NCBI GenBank assembly: GCA_964470965.1
Contig: CAYYIS010000001.1
Coordinates: 124,001-188,000, forward strand
DNA: 64,000 nt
Reading direction: 5' to 3'
DNA from: CAYYIS01 sp964470965
GTDB lineage: Bacteria > JAAXHH01 > JABIQT01
The number at the start of each line of letters is the position of its first letter. The first letter of the stretch is position 1. The position numbers and the translations under genes are program-made. Positions 1 through 7,264 of this stretch are shown here, in pieces. The notes below the pieces were generated by a model that did not search any database, was not told where the DNA came from, and worked only from the letters and a program-made list of their open reading frames with translations.

Positions 1-371
1 ATGGGAGTTATCTCGTCCCGGAACGGATGATGATCGATGACTGCTTTGACCGCCGCCGCTTCACGTATCACTTCACCTATGATGCCGAGACGTTCCCAGC
101 TGTTGACGTCCAGAATAAAAACAGCGTCCGCAGACGTGATTGTACTGAAATCGTCTTCTGTGGCCGGGGCAATCATTTCGCCGTCCGGGTCGAGCCACTG
201 GTAGACCATCGGTATAGCATCGCTCGTCATGACTACAGCTTCTTTTCCGCGGGCTTTCAGAAATTCACAGAGCGCCAGCGCCGAACCGACGGAATCGCCA
301 TCCGGATTCACATGACTGGTGACCACGAACGTCTGGTTCGATTCGATAACCCGTTCAATTTCAGTCCACAT
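1..371 (-). CDS. nrnA: DHH-family phosphoesterase, NrnA-like (5' part, runs off window)
   Basis: Likely a bifunctional oligoribonuclease/3'-phosphoadenosine-5'-phosphate phosphatase of the DHH superfamily, which degrades nanoRNA and pAp in the cytoplasm using Mn ions. The 123 visible residues carry the first two family motifs: HVNPDGDSVGS near residue 20 and VIDHHP near residue 112. The ATG at 371 follows a GAGGGG ribosome-binding sequence. The C-terminal DHHA1 domain lies outside the window. The gene lies 28 bases downstream of the cysteine-desulfurase-like gene on the same strand and may be cotranscribed with it. The family call is firm; NrnA rather than another DHH member is probable. Confidence 0.85.
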   Translation of the reverse strand, partial: MWTEIERVIESNQTFVVTSHVNPDGDSVGSALALCEFLKARGKEAVVMTSDAIPMVYQWLDPDGEMIAPATEDDFSTITSADAVFILDVNSWERLGIIGEVIREAAAVKAVIDHHPFRDEITP

Positions 372-399
372 AAACACCCCTCATGACAATACCCGATCC

Positions 400-1218
400 T
401 CAAGCGGCGGGAATGTCCTTACCTTCCCCGATCAACACACAGGCCGCACCCAGCCCAACAATACCGGGAACGTTAAGCGTTCCGGAACGCCAACCTTTTT
501 CCTGGCCGCCACCATCGATCAGTGGCACAAGGTTTATTCTGGGCTTTCGGCTTCGAACGTACAACGCGCCGACACCGGGCGGTCCGCCTATGCCGTTTCC
601 ATCAATGGATAGTAGATGGATATCATTTGCCTGCACATCTATCGTATGATGCTCTACGATATCCGTGGCATCGACATGGAAGAAGACATCCGCGCTCTTC
701 GCCAGTCTGCCAGTGGTCACGATCCGCTCCGGAATATCGTGTCCGTTTGGCCGGAGCGAAAGGGTGATAAAATTGGTGCAGTCTGTAATCGCAGCCCGTA
801 ACGTATCCGGGTCAGGGCACCCGGTTTCATCCGCTTCAAGCCGGGTGACGTAATAGTTCCCTTCTTCTTCCAGGACCAGACATGTTTCGAGAATGGACGG
901 ATGGGCGCAGGTTGTCGTTATGATGTGATTACCGCGATGGGCGTATGTTTCCGCAACCCCGTTGACAGCCAAAATGTTGGACTCGCCACCACCGCTCGAA
1001 AAAATTATCTCCCGCCCTGCCCGTGCGTGGATCATGCCCGCGATTTGTTGCCGCGCGTAATCACAGGCGTCCTGTGCCGCCCAGCCGAAGGAGTGGTTCA
1101 GACTGGCCGGGTTGCCGAATCGATCCGTCAAATAGGGCAGCATGGCATCGAACACGCGGGGGTCCGTCCGCCGAGGATCATGACCCGGTGTGAAATCATA
1201 TGTTGCTGCCATGGCCAT
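400..1218 (-). CDS. Degenerate, truncated cysteine desulfurase (NifS/IscS)-like protein
   Basis: A fold-type-I, class V aminotransferase homologue related to NifS/IscS. Seen: DPRVFDAMLP and RFGNPASLNHSFGW near the N-terminus, HIITTTCAHPSI with the catalytic histidine, HVDATD with the ring-nitrogen Asp, and GGGQEKGWRSGTL. The usual SGHK of the PLP-lysine site reads DGNG, so the Schiff-base lysine is a glycine. The phosphate-loop SGATESN reads SGGGESN. The protein stops about 100 residues short and so lacks the loop with the catalytic cysteine. It cannot be a normal desulfurase; it is either a young pseudogene or a non-catalytic PLP-fold protein. The ATG at 1218 (or 1212) follows GAGAGG; a GTG at 1236 is less likely. 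Confidence 0.75.
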   Translation of the reverse strand: MAMAATYDFTPGHDPRRTDPRVFDAMLPYLTDRFGNPASLNHSFGWAAQDACDYARQQIAGMIHARAGREIIFSSGGGESNILAVNGVAETYAHRGNHIITTTCAHPSILETCLVLEEEGNYYVTRLEADETGCPDPDTLRAAITDCTNFITLSLRPNGHDIPERIVTTGRLAKSADVFFHVDATDIVEHHTIDVQANDIHLLSIDGNGIGGPPGVGALYVRSRKPRINLVPLIDGGGQEKGWRSGTLNVPGIVGLGAACVLIGEGKDIPAA

Positions 1219-1365
1219 ATATCCTCTCGCCCACACCCCAATTCCTTCTCAAAGCCCTCAATAATATGATTTAAACAGTCCACAGTCAAGTCAAATCTTA
1301 ACCATAACATAAGGATTTGATTAAAGGTTATGCTATGTTTACGACCGTGATTTTTCAGGTCAGGA

Positions 1366-1394
1366 TTGACACGGTACTCTACAGACCCTATTGT
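1366..1394 (+). promoter_or_regulatory. Sigma70-like promoter ahead of the DUF2064/SelA-like pair
   Basis: A perfect TTGACA at 1366-1371, a 17-base spacer and TATTGT at 1389-1394. Transcription would begin near 1401, about 36 bases before the chosen TTG start at 1437. This argues against the upstream in-frame ATG at 1317 and suggests a short leader for the DUF2064 and SelA-like genes, possibly also the BMC genes. Confidence 0.6.
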
Positions 1395-1436
1395 AAAGAA
1401 GCTTTTAGACCATGCGACCGTTATGAGGAGCCTGTC

Positions 1437-2150
1437 TTGAATTCAATAGTGGTATTTGCAAAGGATCCACGGCCCGGATCCGTTAAGACGCGCCTCACGC
1501 CGTTTCTATCGCCGGAAGAAGCGGCTGATCTCTATAAGGCGTTGATCCGGGACACGCTTCGGACAGCATTATGCGTGCCCGGGGCGCAAACCAGGGTCGC
1601 GTTCACGCCGGAAGAAGCGGAGACGTCCCTCTGGTCGCTGGCCGAAAGCAAAGCGATCGAATGGTTTCCTCAGTCCGGCGATTCTTTAGGCTCTCGGCTT
1701 CAGGCAGCATTCCACCATGCTTTTCAACATGGTGCCTCCCGGGTGGTGACGATCGGCAGTGACTGCCCGTCCTTACAGCCTTCCGTACTGTCATTGGCTC
1801 TCGATGCTCTGTCGGGATCGGATGTGGTGCTGGGACCTGCCACGGACGGTGGCTATTATCTAATTGGATTGGCCAACAAGGGATCCGAAAACGATCGGTA
1901 TAGAACGCTATTCAAGGATATCGCCTGGAGTACGGAAACAGTCTATGAGCAGACACTCGAGGCCATTGACGACCTTAGGCTTTCGCTCATGGAACTCCCG
2001 GAGTGTTCCGATGTGGATCAGCCGGCGGATCTCCTGCGGCTGATCCGTCAGATTCGGTCGCACAGGGATGCCGGTGATCTGGAATTCGCAATGCATACGG
2101 AGCCCAAGCTTCACGCCCTCCGCGCTAGAATCGAAACGGCATCAATATGA
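1437..2150 (+). CDS. TIGR04282/DUF2064 glycosyltransferase-like protein
   Basis: Member of the family named 'transferase 1, rSAM/selenodomain-associated', which has a GT-A nucleotide-diphosphosugar-transferase fold; its reaction is not established. Motifs are intact: VVFAKDPRPGSVKTRL at the N-terminus, IGSDCPSL in the centre, GPATDGGYYLIGL, then the PWSTE-like AWSTETV and a DVDQPADL tail. The TTG at 1437 has GAGGAG six bases upstream and a TTGACA promoter just before it. Length (237 residues) is normal. The gene ends four bases into the SelA-like gene (ATGA overlap), so the two are translationally coupled. Confidence 0.8.
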   Translation: MNSIVVFAKDPRPGSVKTRLTPFLSPEEAADLYKALIRDTLRTALCVPGAQTRVAFTPEEAETSLWSLAESKAIEWFPQSGDSLGSRLQAAFHHAFQHGASRVVTIGSDCPSLQPSVLSLALDALSGSDVVLGPATDGGYYLIGLANKGSENDRYRTLFKDIAWSTETVYEQTLEAIDDLRLSLMELPECSDVDQPADLLRLIRQIRSHRDAGDLEFAMHTEPKLHALRARIETASI

Positions 2151-3529
2151 ACGACGATCACCAAATAAAGCGAATTCTCTCGAGACTTCCCTCCGTCAAC
2201 ACTCTCCTGCAACATCCGGTGCTTGCTGCAATCAGTGACGATCACCCTCGGCCCTTCATAACCGACTCGGTGCGGTTTGTACTGAACGAAGTCCGTTCCG
2301 GCATCCTTGGGCGCTCGGATCCACCGGCCGATATTTCAGAAGAGGCACTTGTTCAGAAGGTTATAGCTAACATCGGAAAACATGGCGCATCGACTGTACG
2401 ACCTGTGATAAACGCTACTGGTATTGTATTGCATGATGCGGTGCGTGCCGCCATGGTCACAGACGCCGCGCGGAATGCAATGATTGAAGCACTGCACCCG
2501 GGTATTTCAGATACAGAGACCCGGGCGGAAAAGGCACTCTGTGAGATTACCGGTGCCGATGCTGCGTGTCTCCTGCACAGCGACCTGGCTGCGTTGTGGG
2601 TTGCGATCGATACGTTTGGGCGCGGAATGGAAGTTGTAATATCCCGCAGCCATATGGGAGCGCAAGGGACGATACGCATGATGGATCTCTTCGATCGCTG
2701 CGGGGTGCATGTGATTGAAGTCGGCGCTACGAACAAGACCCATCTGAAAGACTACCGGGCGGCCCTGAACGATCGTACCGGCGCCATAGTAAGTATTCAG
2801 CCTGCGACCTATGCATTCCGGGGTTTTGCCCAGGATGTTGCTCCGGAAGATCTGGCTGCTCTTGGCACAAAATATGATGTGCCAGTGTTGCTCGCGGCAG
2901 GCCTGACAACATTGACCGCCCCGCCAGTTTCATCCTGGCAGCCGGCTCTTACGTTAGAGAAAGCGGTCCGATCCGGTGTGTCGATAACGTTAACCGGCAG
3001 TGGATTGACCGGCGCACCGCCGTGCGGTATTGCTATCGGGCAATCTGCTATGATAGTACGTATGAAGCAAAACCCTATGGCCCATTTCCAGGGGGGCGGT
3101 CCGGCGGTCTATGCCGGTATGGAAGCGGCATTGCAATCTTTCGATTTTGCCACGGCAGGCCTTGACCAGCATCCTGCCGGTCGTATGATTCTGGCATCTT
3201 CCGATCATGTAAGAGCCAAAGCGGAGCGACTTATGAATCTATGCTGCGCCGAGCTTGGTCATACAACAACGCTGGATCTCATCGAGACCACCTCCCACCT
3301 GACCGGCGTGCGCCTCCCTTCCGAATCCCTCCCCGGATATGGAATTTCAATACGTCCCGACGCGACAAAGGCGGCATCCCTCTCAAAACTGTTCTATAAA
3401 TGTACTCCGGTCCTTCTCACGAACTTCGAGGGTGATCGTATCATATTAGATCTACGTACGGTTGAAGACACAGAGTTGGAGACCGTAAGCCGTCTCTTAA
3501 CATCTGTTCTTAAAAACACTTGTATATAA
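2147..3529 (+). CDS. SelA-like protein lacking the PLP lysine
   Basis: Full-length homologue (460 residues) of L-seryl-tRNA(Sec) selenium transferase, with the N-terminal helical domain (LPSVNTLLQHP) and the fold-type-I core (VINATGIVLH, CEITGADAACLL, EVGATNKTHLKDY). The active site is rewritten: SGDKLLGGPQ, which carries the Schiff-base lysine, reads TGSGLTGAPP; the HTNLGR loop reads HDAVRA; the DLGSGSL-type strand reads AAGLTTL. Normal selenocysteinyl-tRNA synthesis is therefore not expected. The reading frame is uninterrupted over 1.38 kb, which argues that a product is retained. It could be a repurposed tRNA- or PLP-fold scaffold, or an early pseudogene. It ends 75 bases before the aldolase gene. 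Confidence 0.75.
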   Translation: MNDDHQIKRILSRLPSVNTLLQHPVLAAISDDHPRPFITDSVRFVLNEVRSGILGRSDPPADISEEALVQKVIANIGKHGASTVRPVINATGIVLHDAVRAAMVTDAARNAMIEALHPGISDTETRAEKALCEITGADAACLLHSDLAALWVAIDTFGRGMEVVISRSHMGAQGTIRMMDLFDRCGVHVIEVGATNKTHLKDYRAALNDRTGAIVSIQPATYAFRGFAQDVAPEDLAALGTKYDVPVLLAAGLTTLTAPPVSSWQPALTLEKAVRSGVSITLTGSGLTGAPPCGIAIGQSAMIVRMKQNPMAHFQGGGPAVYAGMEAALQSFDFATAGLDQHPAGRMILASSDHVRAKAERLMNLCCAELGHTTTLDLIETTSHLTGVRLPSESLPGYGISIRPDATKAASLSKLFYKCTPVLLTNFEGDRIILDLRTVEDTELETVSRLLTSVLKNTCI

Positions 3530-3564
3530 AAACACGGTACCGTATATTACTCGTCTGTGTTTTT
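3528..3564 (+). terminator. Weak AT-rich hairpin between SelA-like and aldolase genes
   Basis: AAAAACAC at 3528-3535 pairs with GTGTTTTT at 3557-3564 around a 21-base loop containing the palindrome GGTACC. The stem is AT-rich, so this would be a leaky terminator or attenuator separating the SelA-like unit from the BMC genes. Confidence 0.3.
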
Positions 3565-3604
3565 AAATATGCAACGGATCTGCTGACATACGAAGGGGAA
3601 TACC

Positions 3605-4468
3605 ATGACTCTGCAGCAGGCCAAAGCTGATATTATCCATGTGGGCCGGCGCATGTACGACCGGGCCTATGTTGCGTCCAATGACGGCAATATCAGCGTG
3701 CGGCTTTCGGATGATCGCCTTCTGGTGACTATGACCGGTGTTAGTAAAGGCTTCCTTACACCCGATCAGCTTATCGTCATCGACTATGACGGGAATGTAG
3801 TCTCCGGCAAGTACAAACCCTCCTCCGAGATCAAGATGCACCTGATGGTGTATCAGGAACGGCCGGATGTCCACGGTGTCGCCCATGCCCATCCACCTAC
3901 TTCTACCGGATTTTCGGTTGCGGGGATACCGCTCGTAGATTGTCTGTTGCCGGAAGTGGTCGTAACGCTCGGGTCCGTACCGATCGTCGAATACGGCCTG
4001 CCCGGTTCGATGGAACTGGTAGAGCCGATCCGGAAGTACGTCCACGACTATGACGCCTTTCTCCTGGAAAACCATGGTGCCCTGACCATAGGCCCCAATG
4101 TGATCAATGCATATCACAAGATGGAAACCATGGAACATTTCGCTAACATCTCCCTTACGGCGCGCCTTCTCGGTAACGTAAACGTTTTTGGACAAGAAGA
4201 CGCGGAGAAATTGATGGGCCTGCGTGAGCGCTTCGGCGTGACGACCAAAGCGGTCTGTCAGTTTCGGGAAGGTCAGAGTATCAGTCAACCCCCTTCTCCT
4301 TCTTCGGTACCCATCATGCCCTCAAATAAAGGCGCGGATCCGGAGAATGAACCATCTCAGGAAGAACTGGTCCGACGCATTACGCAGGAAGTTGTGAGTC
4401 GTCTGCGAGACACGGACGGCGGTGCCGGTGAGGATGGAGGGCAGGCGAAGATTATCCCTGTTAGGTGA
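3605..4468 (+). CDS. fucA: Class II aldolase (fuculose/rhamnulose-1-phosphate type) with C-terminal encapsulation peptide
   Basis: Zinc-dependent aldolase expected to split fuculose- or rhamnulose-1-phosphate into dihydroxyacetone phosphate and lactaldehyde, the signature reaction of PVM-type microcompartments. Zinc and catalytic residues align with E. coli FucA: Glu75, His94 and His96 (HAHPP), His157 (ENHG). The catalytic domain ends near residue 215, followed by a Pro/Ser-rich linker and an amphipathic helix at about 253-268 (EELVRRITQEVVSRL), a typical encapsulation peptide that recruits cargo to the shell. AAGGGGAA precedes the ATG. Its stop overlaps the next gene's possible GTG. Substrate choice between fuculose and rhamnulose phosphate cannot be read from sequence. 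Confidence 0.88.
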   Translation: MTLQQAKADIIHVGRRMYDRAYVASNDGNISVRLSDDRLLVTMTGVSKGFLTPDQLIVIDYDGNVVSGKYKPSSEIKMHLMVYQERPDVHGVAHAHPPTSTGFSVAGIPLVDCLLPEVVVTLGSVPIVEYGLPGSMELVEPIRKYVHDYDAFLLENHGALTIGPNVINAYHKMETMEHFANISLTARLLGNVNVFGQEDAEKLMGLRERFGVTTKAVCQFREGQSISQPPSPSSVPIMPSNKGADPENEPSQEELVRRITQEVVSRLRDTDGGAGEDGGQAKIIPVR

Positions 4469-4482
4469 CTGGCGCCAACTCC

Positions 4483-5682
4483 ATGTACATTCTCATCGCC
4501 AATGTCGGCAGTACATCATTCAAATTTCAGCTATTCGACAGTGTCAGCCTATTAGCAATTGCCCAGGGGCGTCTGGAGCGGATCGGAGCTTCATGTGCAC
4601 CGGTGCAGTACCGGACGACCGGCGGGGATGAGATTGTCAGGACTGTGGATCTGCCTGATTTTGCATCGGCAATCCGATATAGCATGGAATTGATGGCGGA
4701 CTCTGATATTGGGGTCTTATCCGATCTGTCGGAAATTGCGGCCGTGGGTTTCAAACCGGTACACGGCCAGGAGGTCACCGGCTGCCGGGAATTGACAGAG
4801 GATATTCTGACGAAAATGGAGGCAGCGAACCCGTTGGCTCCGGCGCACAATCCGCCTTATATCGAGGCAGTCCGTCTGTTCGCCGAATTGATGCCGGTTC
4901 TGCCGCTGTACGGTCTGTTTGAACCGACCTTTCACCAGACCATGCCGCTCCATGCTCAGATATATGGTGTGCCGTACGAGTGGGCCGAGCAATACGGTAT
5001 TCGGCGCTATGGTTTTCACGGCGCTTCCCACCGTTACATTGCCGAACGGACACCTGTTTTACTGGGACGCGCCGCTGATGCGCTCAAGATCGTGTCCTGC
5101 CATCTGGGTGGAAGCTCATCCCTCTGCGCCGTCGACAGCGGCAGGTCGGTAGACACCACCATGGGGCTGTCACCTCAGTCAGGCCTGATGCAGTCCTCCC
5201 GAAATGGCGAACTGGACCCGTTCGCGGTTTTATACGTGATGGATAGAACCGGTATGACGACAGATGAGATGCGTACGGTTCTGTGCAAACAAAGTGGCCT
5301 AAAGGGCCTCTCGGGCGTGGACAGCGGTGATATGCGCGACTTACTGGAAGCCGAACAGAATGGCGATGCCCGGGCACATTTGGCGGCGGATGCCTTTGTT
5401 TATGAGATCAAGAAACATATTGGCGCCTATGCCGCTGCTATGGGAGGGTTAGACGCCATCATCTTCACTGGCGGAATCGGCGAACGGAGCCCAGTGATTC
5501 GTGAACGTATCTGTAACGGCCTCGGCTTTCTCGGTGTGGTCATCGACAGAACTAAAAATCACATGGTAGATGGCGAGGCCATTGTTTCAGAAGCGCACGC
5601 CCAAGTAACTGTCGCTGTAGTGCCCGCCAATGAGGAACTGGTGGTCGCCCGGGAAGTGGTGAAGGCGCTTGGTGAGGTGTGA
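4483..5682 (+). CDS. ackA: Acetate/acyl kinase homologue, BMC-associated clade
   Basis: ASKHA-fold kinase expected to convert acyl-phosphate (here lactyl- or acetyl-phosphate) plus ADP to acid plus ATP, closing the BMC pathway. Conserved: NVGSTSFKF phosphate loop at the N-terminus, AHNPP, YGFHGASH, DTTMG, FTGGIGE and NEELVVARE. Two residues critical in the Methanosarcina enzyme differ: the R91 position is Lys91 (VGFKPVHG) and the D148 position is Glu147 (GLFEPTFHQTMP). I recall similar changes in kinase paralogues from planctomycete-type BMC loci, so this may mark a clade with different substrate use. The ATG at 4483 matches the family N-terminus; a GTG at 4465 overlapping the aldolase stop is the alternative. 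Confidence 0.82.
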   Translation: MYILIANVGSTSFKFQLFDSVSLLAIAQGRLERIGASCAPVQYRTTGGDEIVRTVDLPDFASAIRYSMELMADSDIGVLSDLSEIAAVGFKPVHGQEVTGCRELTEDILTKMEAANPLAPAHNPPYIEAVRLFAELMPVLPLYGLFEPTFHQTMPLHAQIYGVPYEWAEQYGIRRYGFHGASHRYIAERTPVLLGRAADALKIVSCHLGGSSSLCAVDSGRSVDTTMGLSPQSGLMQSSRNGELDPFAVLYVMDRTGMTTDEMRTVLCKQSGLKGLSGVDSGDMRDLLEAEQNGDARAHLAADAFVYEIKKHIGAYAAAMGGLDAIIFTGGIGERSPVIRERICNGLGFLGVVIDRTKNHMVDGEAIVSEAHAQVTVAVVPANEELVVAREVVKALGEV

Positions 5683-5724
5683 CGTGTACAGGAGGGGCGA
5701 ACTTGATGATAACCTGGAGTACCG

Positions 5725-6459
5725 GTGAGCATAAAATCATTTAGAGAAAATCCTTGTTCCCAGTGTGAAGACTGTCGGCTCTGTGAAGCGGTGAGCCATC
5801 AGTCGGAGGAGGAACGCATTAAGGCGGTTGTACGGGAGACGGTGGTTCGAGTGCTGGATCAGCAGGTCGGTCCGAGCCCCGGCTTCGAGCTACCAGTAGG
5901 GGTATCCGCCCGGCACTTGCATGTTACGCAAGAGGATTTGGACGCCATTTACGGACCCGGGCATCGACTGACGAAAATGCGGGAATTGCAGGGCCCCGGT
6001 GAATTCGCTGCTGAGGAGACTGTGACGCTTGTAGGACCGAATATGCGGGCGTTGCAGGGCGTTCGCATATTGGGGCCGTGCAGGAGTGTCACACAGGTGG
6101 AACTTGCGCCCACAGACGGTGTCTATCTGGGCATCGCACTTCCTCTACGTGCCTCCGGGGATATCGAAGGCTCGGCTCCGATCACCATCATTGGTCCCAA
6201 GGGGGGACTGACGCTCAGTCAAGGCGCAATCCGGGCCGATCGGCATCTACATATCGATCCGAAACTGGCGGCGCAGTATGGTGTATCCGACGGTCAGTAC
6301 CTCCGTGCTGAAGTGCCTGGTCCCGTAGGACTGACGTTTAACCACGTTCGGATCCGCGTCAACGACGGCTTCGATCCGCCCGCCATGCATATTGATACCG
6401 ACGATGGTAATGCTGCCGGCCTTCGATGTGGAGACATCGTACGTGCAATTGTGGGGTAA
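5725..6459 (+). CDS. pduL: Phosphate propanoyltransferase PduL (PTAC) with Cys-rich N-terminus
   Basis: Transfers an acyl group from CoA to phosphate inside the microcompartment, recycling CoA for the aldehyde dehydrogenase. Two PduL domains are visible, each with its metal-binding His pair: RHLHV (His64, His66) and RHLHID (His174, His176). An encapsulation-peptide-like helix spans about residues 28-45 (EEERIKAVVRETVVRVL). Ahead of it, residues 11-20 form CSQCEDCRLC, a CxxCxxCxxC array unusual for PduL and capable in principle of binding Zn or an iron-sulfur cluster. The GTG at 5725 has GGAG five bases upstream; this start is what places the Cys motif in the protein. Confidence 0.88.
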   Translation: MSIKSFRENPCSQCEDCRLCEAVSHQSEEERIKAVVRETVVRVLDQQVGPSPGFELPVGVSARHLHVTQEDLDAIYGPGHRLTKMRELQGPGEFAAEETVTLVGPNMRALQGVRILGPCRSVTQVELAPTDGVYLGIALPLRASGDIEGSAPITIIGPKGGLTLSQGAIRADRHLHIDPKLAAQYGVSDGQYLRAEVPGPVGLTFNHVRIRVNDGFDPPAMHIDTDDGNAAGLRCGDIVRAIVG

Positions 6460-6529
6460 GGGTTTCTGAAACTACGGACACCCCACTGATAAAAAAGACA
6501 GTAAATGTAGTTATTTTAATAATAAAGAG

Positions 6530-6557
6530 TTGATATTTTCCCCAGATTGCATATTTT
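6530..6557 (+). promoter_or_regulatory. Possible promoter upstream of the BMC-H gene
   Basis: TTGATA at 6530-6535, a 16-base spacer and TATTTT at 6552-6557 in an AT-rich 148-base gap, the largest inside the BMC locus. It could boost expression of the abundant shell proteins relative to the enzymes. The match to consensus is partial. Confidence 0.35.
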
Positions 6558-6607
6558 ATCTGGTTCCGGATTCTACCGAATGACAATAGGATTAGAGAGG
6601 ATTTTCC

Positions 6608-6874
6608 ATGGAAGCCTTAGGTATGATTGAAACCCGTGGCCTCGTCGCCCTTGTCGAAGCCGCGGACGCGATGGCCAAAGCTGCTGAGGTCAAGCTGGTG
6701 AAATACGAAAAGGTAGGCGGCGGTTATGTAACGGTCATGTGCCGTGGCGATGTAGCTGCAGTCAAGGCGTCGGTTGATGCCGGCGCAGCGGCAGCGGAAA
6801 GAGTCGGTGAAGTTGTGTCCACACATATCATTCCGCGTCCTCATTCTGATGTGGACGATGTACTGCTGAAGTAA
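6608..6874 (+). CDS. BMC-H hexameric shell protein
   Basis: Single Pfam00936-type BMC domain of 88 residues, which forms the hexagonal facets of the compartment shell. The N-terminus EALGMIETRGLVALVEAADAM and the pore segment KVGGGYVTV (about residues 35-43) are classic; Gly residues at the pore imply a small-metabolite channel. It has GAGAGG upstream of the ATG. It is the only BMC-H in the window and there is no BMC-T, matching the simple shell composition of PVM-type loci. Confidence 0.95.
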   Translation: MEALGMIETRGLVALVEAADAMAKAAEVKLVKYEKVGGGYVTVMCRGDVAAVKASVDAGAAAAERVGEVVSTHIIPRPHSDVDDVLLK

Positions 6875-6931
6875 GACCCCGGATGTTATATTGGAATTGT
6901 ATCACAAACAGCCCTACACTATGAGGTAGTC

Positions 6932-7237
6932 TTGGAACTTGGACGAATTGCAGGCACAGTTGTCGCTACTCAGAAAAGCGAAGGTCTCGTCGGCTATAAA
7001 CTGTTGGTCGTAGACCTGCTCAAAACGGATGGCGAAATCACCGGTACCAATCTGGTGGCGCTGGACACGGTAGGTGCCGGCATGGGGGAGACGGTGATTG
7101 TCGTACGCGGTAGTTCCGCACGCCAGGCGGAAGGTATGACCGCCGTTCCGGTGGATGCCTCGATCATCGCGATTGTCGATTCCATAGAGGTGGAAGGTAA
7201 AGTCAGGTTCAAGAAATCAAAAGACGAATGGGATTGA
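6932..7237 (+). CDS. BMC-P pentameric vertex protein (EutN/CcmL family) 1
   Basis: EutN/CcmL-family protein of 101 residues that caps shell vertices as a pentamer. The family start LGRIAGTVVATQK and the segment LVALDTVGAGMGETVIVVRGSSAR are intact, followed by IIAIVDSIEVEG. Initiates with TTG at 6932 behind GAGG. The basic/acidic tail (KFKKSKDEWD-like) extends beyond the core fold. First of three BMC-P paralogues here. Confidence 0.93.
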   Translation: MELGRIAGTVVATQKSEGLVGYKLLVVDLLKTDGEITGTNLVALDTVGAGMGETVIVVRGSSARQAEGMTAVPVDASIIAIVDSIEVEGKVRFKKSKDEWD

Positions 7238-7264
7238 TCAAAGCACCGATTATGGGAGTCGGTA

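Noticed and set aside
1317..1436. Upstream ATG start for the DUF2064 protein
   Set aside because: The added residues do not fit the family and the stretch contains the TTGACA promoter; TTG 1437 has a ribosome-binding site.
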